Below are positions 25,115 through 33,420 of a DNA stretch of 64,000 nt, in pieces. The number at the start of each line of letters is the position of its first letter. Within the stretch, counting starts at the first letter, position 1. Source of the DNA: Micromonospora terminaliae (GTDB taxonomy: Bacteria; Actinomycetota; Actinomycetes; Mycobacteriales; Micromonosporaceae). The notes beneath the pieces were generated by a model, which ran no database searches, was not told the DNA's origin, and saw only the letters and a program-made list of their open reading frames with translations. The stretch is from positions 1,550,001 to 1,614,000 of the forward strand of contig NZ_CP045309.1 of NCBI RefSeq assembly GCF_009671205.1, written 5' to 3'. A program made the translations under genes and the position numbers.

Positions 25115-25291
25115 CTGGCACTCCTTCGTGGACATCCCGAGATGTGCAACGGAAAGCTATCGCACCTTCGCGTTACGTATGCATAGCCCCTTCGACTAAG
25201 GCTCGAAGCCCCTCGGAGGTCGAGGGATCGGCCAGGCGGGTAGTTCTGCGTGCCCGCCCTCTTGATTCAACGCACGATGCAGACTGGCGGG

Positions 25292-26365
25292 GTGACGTTC
25301 GTACCCGGGCTGACCCTGGCGCGCCGGTTCCATGACGAGGTGGTCGCCCCGCTGCTGGGCCGCCGGCTGCCCGGCCTGCGCTACGCGGCCGGGCTGCTCG
25401 ACGGCGGCTCGGAGCTGCTCGGCCTGGACACGCCCCGGTCGACCGACCACGACTGGGGGCCCCGCACCCAGCTCTTCGTGGCCACGGCGGCCGACGTGGC
25501 GCCCGTGCGGGCGGTCCTCGACGCCGAGCTGCCGGCCGAGTTCCTCGGCTGGCCGACCCGGTTCACCGGCGGCCCGACCGTCCGGCTCGGCGTGGCCCGG
25601 GCCGACGGGGAGCGGCACGGGGTGAGCGTCGACGAGCTGGGGGCGTGGTTGCGCGACCGGCTCGGCGGGGACCCGCAGGCCGGGATGACGGTGGCGGACT
25701 GGCTGGCCGCGCCCACTCAGCGGCTCGCCGAGCTGACCGGCGGGGCGGTGTTCCACGACGGGCTCGACGGCGCGCTCACGGCCGTCCGGGCCCGGCTGGC
25801 CTGGTATCCGGACGACGTCTGGCGGCACGTGCTGGCGGCCGGGTGGCAGCGGGTCGGCCAGGCCGAGCACCTGGCCGGCCGCTGCGCCGAGGTCGGCGAC
25901 GAGCTGGGCAGCCGGGTGGTGACCGCCGGCCTGGCCCGCGACCTGATGCGCCTGGGCCTGCTGCTGCACCGCCGCTGGCCCCCGTACGCGAAATGGCTCG
26001 GCACGGTCTTCGCCGCGCTGCCGGAGTCGGCGCCGCTGGTGGACGCCCTGGCCACGGCCCTCGGGCCGGACGGGTGGCCCCGGCGGCAGGCCGGGCTGGT
26101 CCGGGCGTTGGAGACGGTCGCGGGCTGGACCAACGACACCGGCCTGGCCGCACCGGTCGACCCGGCCGCGCGACCGTTCCACGACCGGCCTTTTCTGGTC
26201 CTGCACGCCGAGCGGTTCACCGCCGCGCTGCGGGCTGCGATCACCGACCCGGCCCTACGCGACCGTCCACCGGTGGGCGGGGTGGACCAGTACCTCGACA
26301 ACGTCGACGTGCTCACCCACCCGGACCGGGCCCGGCGGGTCGCCGCAGCCGTCCTCGCCGACTGA
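25292..26365 (+). CDS. DUF4037-domain protein (nucleotidyltransferase-like fold)
   Basis: A 357-residue cytoplasmic protein. The N-terminus (FVPGLTLARRFHDEVVAPLL) and the segment LLDGGSELLGLDTPRSTDHDWGPRTQLF match DUF4037 proteins; the GSE-x8-STDHDWG stretch resembles the acidic metal-binding site of minimal nucleotidyltransferases. The C-terminal half is helical (GWQRVGQAEHLAGRCAEVGDELGSR). Substrate unknown. GTG 25292 is preferred because CAGACT ends six bases upstream; ATG 25277 is an alternative. Its GC is high again (one 60-base line counted at 80 percent), which marks the end of the low-GC NLR operon upstream. Convergent with the MFS gene. Confidence 0.8.
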   Translation: MTFVPGLTLARRFHDEVVAPLLGRRLPGLRYAAGLLDGGSELLGLDTPRSTDHDWGPRTQLFVATAADVAPVRAVLDAELPAEFLGWPTRFTGGPTVRLGVARADGERHGVSVDELGAWLRDRLGGDPQAGMTVADWLAAPTQRLAELTGGAVFHDGLDGALTAVRARLAWYPDDVWRHVLAAGWQRVGQAEHLAGRCAEVGDELGSRVVTAGLARDLMRLGLLLHRRWPPYAKWLGTVFAALPESAPLVDALATALGPDGWPRRQAGLVRALETVAGWTNDTGLAAPVDPAARPFHDRPFLVLHAERFTAALRAAITDPALRDRPPVGGVDQYLDNVDVLTHPDRARRVAAAVLAD

Positions 26366-26401
26366 GCGCCGACGGCCCGGCCGGCGAGGAACCGCCCCGG
26401 A

Positions 26402-27664
26402 TCAGCGGGCGGCGACGGTCTCCGGGGCGGCCGGCTCGTCGATTTCCAGGTCGGTCAGGTCGCGCAGGCGGCGTACCGGGGACAGGAGCAGCGCCAGCGG
26501 AGCCAGCACGGTGGCCGCGGCGAAGCAGAACAGGGTGACCCGGGCGCCGGCGAGTCCGGCGAGCGCCCCGGCGAGCAGCCCGCCCACCGGGATGGCGCCC
26601 CAGGAGACGAAGCGCACGGTGGCCATCACCCGGGACAGCAGCTCGGGTGGGCTGGCGATCTGCCGGTAGGTGCGGGTGGTCACGCTGAGCACCACCACGC
26701 CGCCCGCGAAGGCCACGTTGCCGGCCGCGAACGCCAGGTACGCGGGCCAGCCGGCGCCCACCGGCACCAGGAACGCGCCGCCGACCGCCACCACGCAGGC
26801 GACCAGCAGCGACCGGGCGGTACCCCAGCGTGCGGTGATCCACGGGGTCAGGGTCGCGCCGACCAGCGAGCCGACCCCCTCGACGGCGAGCAGGACACCG
26901 ACCAGCGCGGCCGGTGCGTGCAGCTCCCGGACCAGGTAGAGCGGGTAGACGGCGAGCTGCGCCCCGCAGACGAAGTTGACCGCCGTGGCCGTCCACATGG
27001 TCGGTCCCATCACCGGGTGGCGGGTGACGTACCGCCAGCCTTCGCCGATCATGGCGCGGACCGGGGGCCACCGGTCCGGGGCGTCGACCCGGCGCGCGGG
27101 CAGCGATCCCAGCAGCGCGGCGGAGACCAGGTAGCTGGCCGCGTCGACCAGCACGGCCGGCACCGCGCCGAGGGCCTGCACCGCCACGCCGCCCAGGGAG
27201 GGGCCGCTGAGCTGGGTCGCCGCGTGGGTGGCCGAGGTGAGGCTGTTGCGGGCGTGCAGCTGGTCGCGGCCCACGATGGCCGGCAGGAAGGTGGCGTTGG
27301 CGACGTCGAACAGCACGTTGGCGAAGCTGACCACCAGCGCCACGACGACCAGTTGCGCGACCGTGAGCCGCCCCCACCACCAGGCCAGCGGCACCGAGGC
27401 CACCGCGGCGGCCCGGGCCAGGTCGGCGCCGACCTGGGCGCCGCGCAGCGGCAGCCGCTGGACGATCACGCCGGCGGGCAGCCCGATCACCAGCCAGGCC
27501 ACGTAGCTGGCGGCGGCCACCAGGCCCATCTCGAACGCGGACGCGTCCAGCACGGTCAGCGCGGTGAGCGGCAACGCGACCGCACCGACCGCCGACCCCA
27601 CCGAGCTGGTGGTGCCGGCGGTCCACCAGCGCCAGAACACCCCGGCCCCCTGCCCGACGGACAT
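26402..27664 (-). CDS. MFS transporter, probable drug/multi-substrate exporter
   Basis: A 420-residue inner-membrane protein with 12 predicted helices, of the actinobacterial MFS_3-like exporter group. The opening (WRWWTAGTTSSVGSAVGAVALPL) and the loop GLPAGVIVQRLPLRGAQVGADLARA between helices II and III carry the usual group features. Residues near 150-160 (TSATHAATQLSGPSLGG) form helix V. The C-terminus is acidic. The exported substrate is unknown. It is divergent from the HxlR-redoxin gene, 83 bases away, with an inverted repeat between them, so it is probably under HxlR control. Confidence 0.88.
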   Translation of the reverse strand: MSVGQGAGVFWRWWTAGTTSSVGSAVGAVALPLTALTVLDASAFEMGLVAAASYVAWLVIGLPAGVIVQRLPLRGAQVGADLARAAAVASVPLAWWWGRLTVAQLVVVALVVSFANVLFDVANATFLPAIVGRDQLHARNSLTSATHAATQLSGPSLGGVAVQALGAVPAVLVDAASYLVSAALLGSLPARRVDAPDRWPPVRAMIGEGWRYVTRHPVMGPTMWTATAVNFVCGAQLAVYPLYLVRELHAPAALVGVLLAVEGVGSLVGATLTPWITARWGTARSLLVACVVAVGGAFLVPVGAGWPAYLAFAAGNVAFAGGVVVLSVTTRTYRQIASPPELLSRVMATVRFVSWGAIPVGGLLAGALAGLAGARVTLFCFAAATVLAPLALLLSPVRRLRDLTDLEIDEPAAPETVAAR

Positions 27665-27691
27665 GCCGCCAACCCCCGATCCGAGCCAGTG

Positions 27692-27718
27692 AGTCCCAAT
27701 CTGAAACGGACTATAGTC
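27692..27718. promoter_or_regulatory. Candidate HxlR operator in the MFS/HxlR divergent gap
   Basis: AGTCC (27692-27696) and GGACT (27708-27712) form an inverted repeat over 11 bases, and GACTATAGTC (27709-27718) is a perfect 10-base palindrome containing a TATAGT -10 for the plus-strand gene. Location between a regulator and its divergent neighbour supports an operator; binding is inferred. Confidence 0.45.
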
Positions 27719-27747
27719 GAGGCCTCGGACCGAGCGGGAGGTGGGAT

Positions 27748-28656
27748 GTGAGACGGGCGGACCTCGGCGACGCCGACTGCGGCATCGCGCAGGCGCTCGG
27801 CGTCCTGGGCGACTGGTGGACCGTGCTGATCGTGCGCGAGATCGCCGGCGGCGTCACCCGGTTCGACGGGCTCCAGCGCGAGCTGGGCGTCAGCCGGCGG
27901 GCGCTCACCGAGCGGCTGGGCGGGCTGGTCGCGCACGGCGTGCTGCGCCGCGAGCCCTACTCGGCGCACCCGCCGCGCCACGACTACCTGCTCACGCCCA
28001 AGGGGGAGGCCCTGCTGCCGGTGCTGGTGGCCCTCCAGGACTGGGGCACCCGGCACGTGATGGGCGACGGCGCGCTGACCGCGACCGCCGACGCGGACTC
28101 GGCCGAGGCGCGCCGGGCGCACCGGCTGGTCGGGCGCCGCGTACCCCAGATGAGCCTGCTCCGGCACGACGGCGGCGCGGAGCCGCCGGGGGTGCCCGGG
28201 CGGTGGACCGTGCTCTACCTCTTCCCGGGGGCCTTCGCGCCGGGCACGCCGGCCCTGCCGCCCGGCTGGGGCGAGATCCCCGGCGCGGCGGGGTGCACGC
28301 TGGAGTCCCGCACGTACGCCGATCGGCACCCGCTGTTCCAGGCCGCCGGGGTGGCGGTGCGGGGCGTCAGCACCCAGCGCCCGGACCAGCTCGCCGCCTT
28401 CGCGGCGCACGCGCGGCTGCCGTACCCGCTGCTGTCCGACGAGGACGGCCGGCTCGCCGCCGGCCTGCTGCTGCCCACCTTCCGGGCCGGTGGCGTGGCC
28501 CGGTTCAAGCGGCTCACGCTGCTGCTGGACCCGGAGGCGGTGGTGCGGGCGGTGCAGTTCCCGGTCACCGATCCGGCCGGCTCGGTCGACGAGATGCTCG
28601 CCGAGGCGCGCCGCCGCACCGCCGCCGACGCGGCCGCGGGGTCCCGCCGGTCCTGA
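27748..28656 (+). CDS. HxlR-family regulator fused to a peroxiredoxin-like domain
   Basis: A 302-residue two-domain protein. Residues 1-115 are an HxlR winged helix: DCGIAQALGVLGDWWTVLIVREI, VTRFDGLQRELGVSRRALTERL and HDYLLTPKGEALLPVLVAL are family signatures (each described within its own segment). Residues about 125-295 are an AhpC/TSA-like redoxin: WTVLYLFPGAFAPGTP, then GAAGCTLESRTYADRHPLF, which holds its only clear candidate peroxidatic cysteine, and GVSTQRPDQLAAFAAHARLPYPLLSDEDG, the last being split by family strands. No resolving cysteine is obvious. The fusion suggests that thiol oxidation of the redoxin half changes DNA binding. GTG start with GGGAGG just upstream. Divergent from the MFS gene. 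Confidence 0.85.
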   Translation: MRRADLGDADCGIAQALGVLGDWWTVLIVREIAGGVTRFDGLQRELGVSRRALTERLGGLVAHGVLRREPYSAHPPRHDYLLTPKGEALLPVLVALQDWGTRHVMGDGALTATADADSAEARRAHRLVGRRVPQMSLLRHDGGAEPPGVPGRWTVLYLFPGAFAPGTPALPPGWGEIPGAAGCTLESRTYADRHPLFQAAGVAVRGVSTQRPDQLAAFAAHARLPYPLLSDEDGRLAAGLLLPTFRAGGVARFKRLTLLLDPEAVVRAVQFPVTDPAGSVDEMLAEARRRTAADAAAGSRRS

Positions 28657-28674
28657 TCCTGGCCGGCGGCCGTT

Positions 28675-29391
28675 TCACCGGGCCCGGCGGGACGACGTCC
28701 AGCCCTGCCGGTGCAGCCGTTCGATGCCGTCCAGCAGCAGGTCCAGCGCGAACTCGAACTCGAACTGGTCGTCACAGCCGGGCCCGACGACCGACTCGTC
28801 GTCGTGGGAGGCCGCCAGGGCGATCTCCGCGACGTGCGGGAACGCGGCCGCGACCTCCGGTGGGAGGTCCGCCGCCGGCGGTTCCGGGTCGGGCGTGCCG
28901 GACCGGCCGGCGCGCCGGGAGGCGTCGAACAACTCCTGGCTGAAGCCCAGGATCCGGCTGCCCATCGCGTGCATCACGTGGTGCGCGAGGTCCACGGAGA
29001 ACCCGCCGGCCCGGAACGTCCCGATCATCGAGTCGAGGTAGCCCAGGATGGCCGGCGTGGCCGTGTTGCGGGATTCGATGGCGAGCGGCGCCCAGGGGTG
29101 GCGCAGCAGCATCTCCCGGGCCGAGAGGATGCGCCGGCGGACGGCGTGCTTCCAGTCGCCGGACACCGGCGGGTCGATCTCGCCGACGACCACGTCGATC
29201 ATGCCGGCGAGCAGTTCGTCCTTGTTGGCCACGTGCTTGTAGAGGGCCATGGGGACGACGCCCAGGTCCTGGGCGAGGTTGCGCATGCTGAGGGACTCGA
29301 TCCCGGCCTCGTCGGCGAGCGCGACGGCGGCGCGCAGGACCCGGTCCCTGCTCAGTGGCGTCCGGCGCAGCGTCTCAGCCTGCTCAGGCAT
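28675..29391 (-). CDS. TetR-family repressor with TetR_C-type ligand domain
   Basis: A 238-residue regulator. The N-terminal HTH (SRDRVLRAAVALADEAGIE, then LSMRNLAQDLGVVPMALYKHV) is typical of TetR/AcrR proteins with the LYKHVANKDELL helix; the remainder is a tetracycline-repressor-type C-terminal domain for an unknown ligand. The ATG at 29391 has GAGGAG six bases upstream. It is divergent from the oxidoreductase gene at 29493, and two perfect 15-base palindromes lie in the 101-base gap, so it most likely represses both itself and the oxidoreductase. Confidence 0.9.
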   Translation of the reverse strand: MPEQAETLRRTPLSRDRVLRAAVALADEAGIESLSMRNLAQDLGVVPMALYKHVANKDELLAGMIDVVVGEIDPPVSGDWKHAVRRRILSAREMLLRHPWAPLAIESRNTATPAILGYLDSMIGTFRAGGFSVDLAHHVMHAMGSRILGFSQELFDASRRAGRSGTPDPEPPAADLPPEVAAAFPHVAEIALAASHDDESVVGPGCDDQFEFEFALDLLLDGIERLHRQGWTSSRRAR

Positions 29392-29433
29392 CTCGCTCCT
29401 CGTCTTCCGGCGGCGGTTGAAACCATAACGCCC

Positions 29434-29479
29434 TTGACGGGTGTACGCCGTACACTTACCGTGGGTGTACGGCGTACAC
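29434..29479. promoter_or_regulatory. Twin TetR operators over divergent promoters
   Basis: Two perfect 15-base palindromes, GTGTACGCCGTACAC (29441-29455) and GTGTACGGCGTACAC (29465-29479), have centres 24 bases apart. For the plus strand, TTGACG (29434-29439) and TACCGT (29457-29462) form a promoter with a 17-base spacer that the operators cover. On the minus strand TATGGT (revcomp of 29422-29427) is a -10 for the tetR gene with operator 1 over its -35. This strongly predicts autoregulation plus control of the oxidoreductase. Confidence 0.85.
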
Positions 29480-29492
29480 CTAGGGAGGGGCA

Positions 29493-30476
29493 ATGAAGGC
29501 GATCGTTCAGGACCGGTACGGGCCTCCGGAGACACTCACCCTGGCGGAGGTGGACACGCCGGTGCCGGCCCCCGGCGAGGTGCTCGTGCGGGTGGAGGCC
29601 GCCGCGCTCAACGCGTACGACTGGCACGCCATGCGCGGCGATCCACGGCTGGCGCGCCTGTCGATGGGCCGGTCCCGTCCTCGCGCCCGCGTCCGTGGCC
29701 GCGACTTCGCGGGCCGCGTCGAGGCCGTAGGCGCCGACGTTCACCAGGTACGCCCGGGCGACGCCGTCTTCGGCGACCTCGGCGAGGCCAACGGCGCGTT
29801 CGCCGAATACGTCCGCGTGCCCGAGAACCGGGTCGCGGCCAGGCCCGCGAACCTGACCACGCAGCAGGCGGCGGCCCTGCCGCTGGCCGGCATCACGGCG
29901 CTCACGGGGCTGCGCGACGTCGCGCGGGTCGAGCCGGGCCACCGGGTGCTCATCAACGGCGCCTCCGGCGGCGTCGGCACCCTGGCGGTCCAACTCGCCA
30001 GGGCGCTCGGCGCGACGGTGACCGGGGTGTGCAGCACCCGCAACGTGGATCTGGTCCGCTCGCTCGGCGCCGACCACGTCGTCGACTACACCCGCGACGA
30101 CTTCACCCGCGACACCGCGCGGCACGACGTCGTGTTCGACCTGGTGGGCAACCGCTCGCTCACCGCGCTGCGGCGGGTGCTCACCCCGACCGGGACGCTG
30201 GTGCTCTCCGGCGGCGGCGTGTACCGCGGCGGCAGCCTCGTCGGACCGGTCTGGCTCATCGCGCGGGGGCGGCTGCTGGCGCCCTTCGTCAAGCAGCGCG
30301 TCGTCACCCTCGCGACGGCTCCCAGCCGGGCGCACCTCGAGGCGCTGCGGGCCCACGCCGAGGCCGGCCGCCTCACCCCGGTGATCGACCGGACCTATCC
30401 GCTCCACGAGGTGCCCGAGGCCATGCGGTACCTCGAAGGTGAGCACGCGCGGGCGAAGGTCGTCATCACCGTCTAG
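29493..30476 (+). CDS. NADP-dependent zinc-free MDR oxidoreductase (quinone-reductase-like)
   Basis: A 327-residue cytoplasmic oxidoreductase. It starts MKAIVQDRYGPPETLTLAEV and has GRDFAGRVEAVGADVHQVRPGD in the catalytic half (split here across residues about 68-89) without the catalytic-zinc cysteine. The nucleotide loop is HRVLINGASGGVGTLAVQLA near residues 148-167, typical of NADPH-dependent quinone reductases. Likely reduces an electrophilic carbonyl or quinone. GGGAGGGG four bases before the ATG is a strong Shine-Dalgarno. Controlled by the divergent TetR gene through the twin palindromes. The 3' end overlaps the GNAT gene by four bases. Confidence 0.9.
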   Translation: MKAIVQDRYGPPETLTLAEVDTPVPAPGEVLVRVEAAALNAYDWHAMRGDPRLARLSMGRSRPRARVRGRDFAGRVEAVGADVHQVRPGDAVFGDLGEANGAFAEYVRVPENRVAARPANLTTQQAAALPLAGITALTGLRDVARVEPGHRVLINGASGGVGTLAVQLARALGATVTGVCSTRNVDLVRSLGADHVVDYTRDDFTRDTARHDVVFDLVGNRSLTALRRVLTPTGTLVLSGGGVYRGGSLVGPVWLIARGRLLAPFVKQRVVTLATAPSRAHLEALRAHAEAGRLTPVIDRTYPLHEVPEAMRYLEGEHARAKVVITV

Positions 30477-31036
30477 GCGTCGGCCCCCGCCACGCCGGCA
30501 CGCCACTCGTCGGCCAGCAGCGACCAGACCTCGATGTCGAGTCGTTCGCCGAGGAAGGGGAACGCGGCGCGCAGCACGCCCTCGCGGGTCATGCCCAGTC
30601 GCTGCGCCACCGCCCGGCTCCGCGCGTTGTGCGGCACGGTCCGCCACTCCACCCGGGCCAGGCCGCGTTCGTCCAGCGCCCAGTCGATCATCCGCCGCGC
30701 GGCGCGGGTCACCAGCCCGTGCCCCTCGGCCTCCGGCGCGAGCCAGACCCCGATCTCGCAGACGCCGGCCTCGGCGTCGAAGGTGCGGAACAGGGTGCCG
30801 CCCACCAGCCTGCCGTCCAGCCGGATCCCGTGGATGGAGCCGGCGTCGCGGGCCTGCGCGTCGGCGTAGCGCTGGAGGAACGCGCGGGCCGTGTCGGTGT
30901 CGGTGATCGTGTGCGCCCAGGGCAGCCAGGGCGCGAGGTGGGTGCGGGTACGCGCCACGAAGTCGGCGAACTCCGCCGCCTGCCACGGGGCGAGCGGGTG
31001 CAGGGCGGCGCGGTCGGTGAGGGGAAGAGCGAACAC
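30473..31036 (-). CDS. GNAT-family N-acetyltransferase (RimJ/RimL-like)
   Basis: A 187-residue acetyltransferase of the RimJ/RimL group, which transfers acetyl from acetyl-CoA to protein N-termini or small amines. Family segments are PLAPWQAAEFADFVARTRTH, RLDGRLVGGTLFRTFDAEAG, the CoA loop EIGVWLAPEAEGHGLVTRAA (residues about 92-111; the Q/RxxGxG/A motif reads EAEGHGL) and VPHNARSRAVAQRLGM. Substrate unknown. Convergent with the oxidoreductase and divergent from the small TetR regulator at 31084, which may control it. Confidence 0.88.
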   Translation of the reverse strand: MFALPLTDRAALHPLAPWQAAEFADFVARTRTHLAPWLPWAHTITDTDTARAFLQRYADAQARDAGSIHGIRLDGRLVGGTLFRTFDAEAGVCEIGVWLAPEAEGHGLVTRAARRMIDWALDERGLARVEWRTVPHNARSRAVAQRLGMTREGVLRAAFPFLGERLDIEVWSLLADEWRAGVAGADA

Positions 31037-31083
31037 GGTGCTCCCAAGGTGCGTACCGAACGTTTGTTATGTACTGTAGCCCC

Positions 31084-31674
31084 ATGCCGGCACGAGGTGA
31101 CCACGAGGCCCGCCGCGCCGACGTCTCGGCGGCGGTCTGGCAGGTGCTGGCCGCCCGCGGCTTCGGCGGGCTGACCCTGCGGGCGGTCGCCGCCGAGATG
31201 GGCGTCTCCACCGGCCTGCTGACCCACTACTTCCCGAGCAAGCGGGCTCTCGTGCGGCACGCCGTCGACGTGGCCGAACGGCACACCGACGCGCGCGAGC
31301 GCCACGCCGCCGCGGGGGAGGGCCGGGCCGCGCTGCGCGCCGCGCTGCTGGACGTGCTGCCGCTGACCGACGAGGCGACGGTGATGAGCCGGGTCTGGGT
31401 CGGCTACTGGGACGGCGCGTTGGCCGACGAGGAGTTCGCCGCCGACCAGCGCCGCCGCTACGACCGCTGGCGCGCACGGCTGCGGTCGCATGTGGACGTC
31501 GCGCTGCGTGCGATGCCCGCCGGGCCGGACACCGACGCCGACGACCTGGCGGCCACCTGCGCGGCCTTCGCGCACGGCCTGGTCGTCCAGGCGCTGTTCG
31601 ATCCGGCCGCCTTCCCGGCCCACCGGCAGGTGGCGCTGCTCGACGGCTTCCTCACGGGCCTGTTCCCGGCCTGA
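31084..31674 (+). CDS. TetR-family regulator (BetI-like)
   Basis: A 196-residue regulator with an N-terminal HTH (ARRADVSAAVWQVLAARGF, then LTLRAVAAEMGVSTGLLTHYF) whose GLLTHYFPSKRAL helix matches the BetI-like subgroup. The C-terminal ligand domain is helical. TACTGT (31072-31077) ends six bases before the ATG with no Shine-Dalgarno, so the transcript is probably leaderless. The upstream region contains an AACGTT palindrome (31059-31064) that may be part of its operator. Divergent from the GNAT gene, 47 bases away. Confidence 0.87.
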   Translation: MPARGDHEARRADVSAAVWQVLAARGFGGLTLRAVAAEMGVSTGLLTHYFPSKRALVRHAVDVAERHTDARERHAAAGEGRAALRAALLDVLPLTDEATVMSRVWVGYWDGALADEEFAADQRRRYDRWRARLRSHVDVALRAMPAGPDTDADDLAATCAAFAHGLVVQALFDPAAFPAHRQVALLDGFLTGLFPA

Positions 31675-31874
31675 CCGGGCCCCGGCGGTCCGACCGTTTC
31701 CGGAACTCGTTGTCGGTCCCGGGACCGGGGCCTAGACTCCGAACCGGACCGCAGCGATTTGCGGTCGTCTATCTCGTCTCCGAGGGTCCGGGCCGCCGTC
31801 GAAGGCGCCTCGCCGGCGAGCACGCCGCGGGCGCAGCCGCCCCGCGCGTCGTCCTCACCACCCGAGGAGAACCC

Positions 31875-33206
31875 ATGCTGCTGACAAGGACGGGGCGCCG
31901 GCTGCTCGGCGCCGCCCTCGCCGCCGGGCTGGCCGCCCTCGCGGCCGTCACGGTCCCCGGCCCCGCCGCGGCCGCCGCGCTCACCGAGGTGACCGGCTTC
32001 GGCGCCAACCCGAGCAACCTGCGGATGTACCTGTACGTCCCGGACACCGTCGCCGCGCGGCCCGGGCTGCTCGTCGTCAACCACTACTGCACCGGCAGCG
32101 GACCGGCCATGTACTCCGGCACCCAGTTCGCGGCGCTGGCGGACCGGTACGGCTTCCTCGTCGTCTACCCGTCGGTGACCCGGAGCAGCCAGTGCTTCGA
32201 CGTCTCCTCACCGCAGGCGCTGCGCCGCGACGGCGGCAGCGACCCGGTGGGCATCAAGTCGATGGTCGACTACGTGCGTCAGCGCTACCCCGTCGACGCG
32301 AACCGGATCTTCACCACCGGCGTCTCCTCCGGGGCCATGATGACCAACGTGCTGCTCGGGCTCTACCCCGACGTGTTCAGCGCGGGCGCGGCGTTCGCCG
32401 GCGTGCCCTTCGGCTGCTTCGCCACCACCAACGGCTCGGAGTGGAACAGCGACTGCGCCAACGGCCAGGTCGTGAAGACCCCGCAGCAGTGGGGTGATCT
32501 GGTGCGCAACGCGTACCCGGGCTACAGCGGGCGGCGACCCCGCATGCAGCTCTGGCACGGGACCAACGACGAGACCCTGCGCTACCCGAACTTCACCGAA
32601 GAGATCAAGCAGTGGACGAACGTGAACGGGCTCGGCCAGACGCCCGCGTACACGGACAGCCCACAGGCCGGCTACACCCGCACCCGGTACGGCGGCGCCG
32701 GCGGCACCGCGCCGGTCGAGGCGATCAGCATGCAGGGCGTCTCGCACAACCTGCCGGTCGACGCGGCCCAGGCCGTGCGCTTCTTCGGCCTGGACACCGT
32801 CGCGCCGCCCACGAGCCCGCCGCCGACCAGCACCCCGCCCTCGACGCCGCCACCGACGACCCCGCCGCCCAGCACGCCGCCGCCGTCGGGCGGGTGCCGG
32901 ATCGGGTACGCGGTGAACGCCTGGAACACCGGGCTGACCGCGTCGGTCCGCATCACCAACACCGCCGCCACGGCGGTCAACGGCTGGAGCCTGGCCTTCA
33001 CCCTGCCCGCCGGGCAGACCGTGACCAGCGGGTGGAACGCCACCTACGCCCCGGCCAGCGGGGCGGTGACGGCCCGCAACGTCTCCTACAACGGGACCAT
33101 CGCGCCGAACGCCTCGGTGGACATCGGCTTCCAGGCCACCCACACCGGCAACACCGGCCGACCCACCTCCTTCACCCTCAACGGCGCCCCCTGCACGGTC
33201 GCCTGA
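31875..33206 (+). CDS. Secreted CE1-type esterase (PHB depolymerase/acetylxylan esterase family) with CBM2
   Basis: A 443-residue exported hydrolase. The signal peptide (residues 1-33) has a twin-arginine-like RRLLGAAL core and ends near AAAAA. The catalytic alpha/beta-hydrolase domain (about 36-325) contains the nucleophile elbow G-V-S-S-G with Ser151, a candidate acid in WHGTNDETL and a candidate His in GVSHNLP; N-terminal strands read MYLYVPDTVA. This pattern fits the LpqC/PHB-depolymerase group that includes acetylxylan and feruloyl esterases. A proline/threonine/serine linker of about 35 residues leads to a C-terminal CBM2 (about 345-443), with CRIGYAVNAWNTG and NGWSLAFTLPAGQ, which binds cellulose or xylan. 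So it probably removes acyl groups from plant hemicellulose. A strong hairpin follows. Confidence 0.87.
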   Translation: MLLTRTGRRLLGAALAAGLAALAAVTVPGPAAAAALTEVTGFGANPSNLRMYLYVPDTVAARPGLLVVNHYCTGSGPAMYSGTQFAALADRYGFLVVYPSVTRSSQCFDVSSPQALRRDGGSDPVGIKSMVDYVRQRYPVDANRIFTTGVSSGAMMTNVLLGLYPDVFSAGAAFAGVPFGCFATTNGSEWNSDCANGQVVKTPQQWGDLVRNAYPGYSGRRPRMQLWHGTNDETLRYPNFTEEIKQWTNVNGLGQTPAYTDSPQAGYTRTRYGGAGGTAPVEAISMQGVSHNLPVDAAQAVRFFGLDTVAPPTSPPPTSTPPSTPPPTTPPPSTPPPSGGCRIGYAVNAWNTGLTASVRITNTAATAVNGWSLAFTLPAGQTVTSGWNATYAPASGAVTARNVSYNGTIAPNASVDIGFQATHTGNTGRPTSFTLNGAPCTVA

Positions 33207-33215
33207 GGACCGGCC

Positions 33216-33250
33216 GGCGGCCGCCGGGAGGTGCGCTCCCGGCGGCCGCC
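33216..33250 (+). terminator. Terminator hairpin after the CE1-CBM2 gene
   Basis: A perfect 15-base stem (33216-33230 with 33236-33250) encloses a five-base loop, starting ten bases after the stop. Confidence 0.75.
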
Positions 33251-33420
33251 CGCCGTTAGTTCCGGACTTTTCACAAGGCGCGAAAAAAGGGGTGACCGAG
33301 CGATCGAGGAATTGACATGTGCCGCTGTCCGGCGAAAGGGTCCAGCGGAACGGTGCCCGCAACATTCCGGTAACCCGTTCGTCGTTCCGCTCCCCACCAC
33401 CCCCCGCCACGGAGACGCCC

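Noticed and set aside
25115..25135. ATG at 25135 as start of the effector gene
   Set aside because: The AAGGAG Shine-Dalgarno lies between it and GTG 25114, and the conserved-looking sequence begins at EPFTIGLAV.
25190..25208. CTTCGA-N7-TCGAAG inverted repeat upstream of the small effector gene
   Set aside because: Short six-base arms in a GC-rich region; too weak to call as operator or terminator.
22000..25250. Prophage or integrative element carrying the NLR operon
   Set aside because: No integrase, transposase, tRNA or flanking direct repeat was found; only composition suggests transfer.
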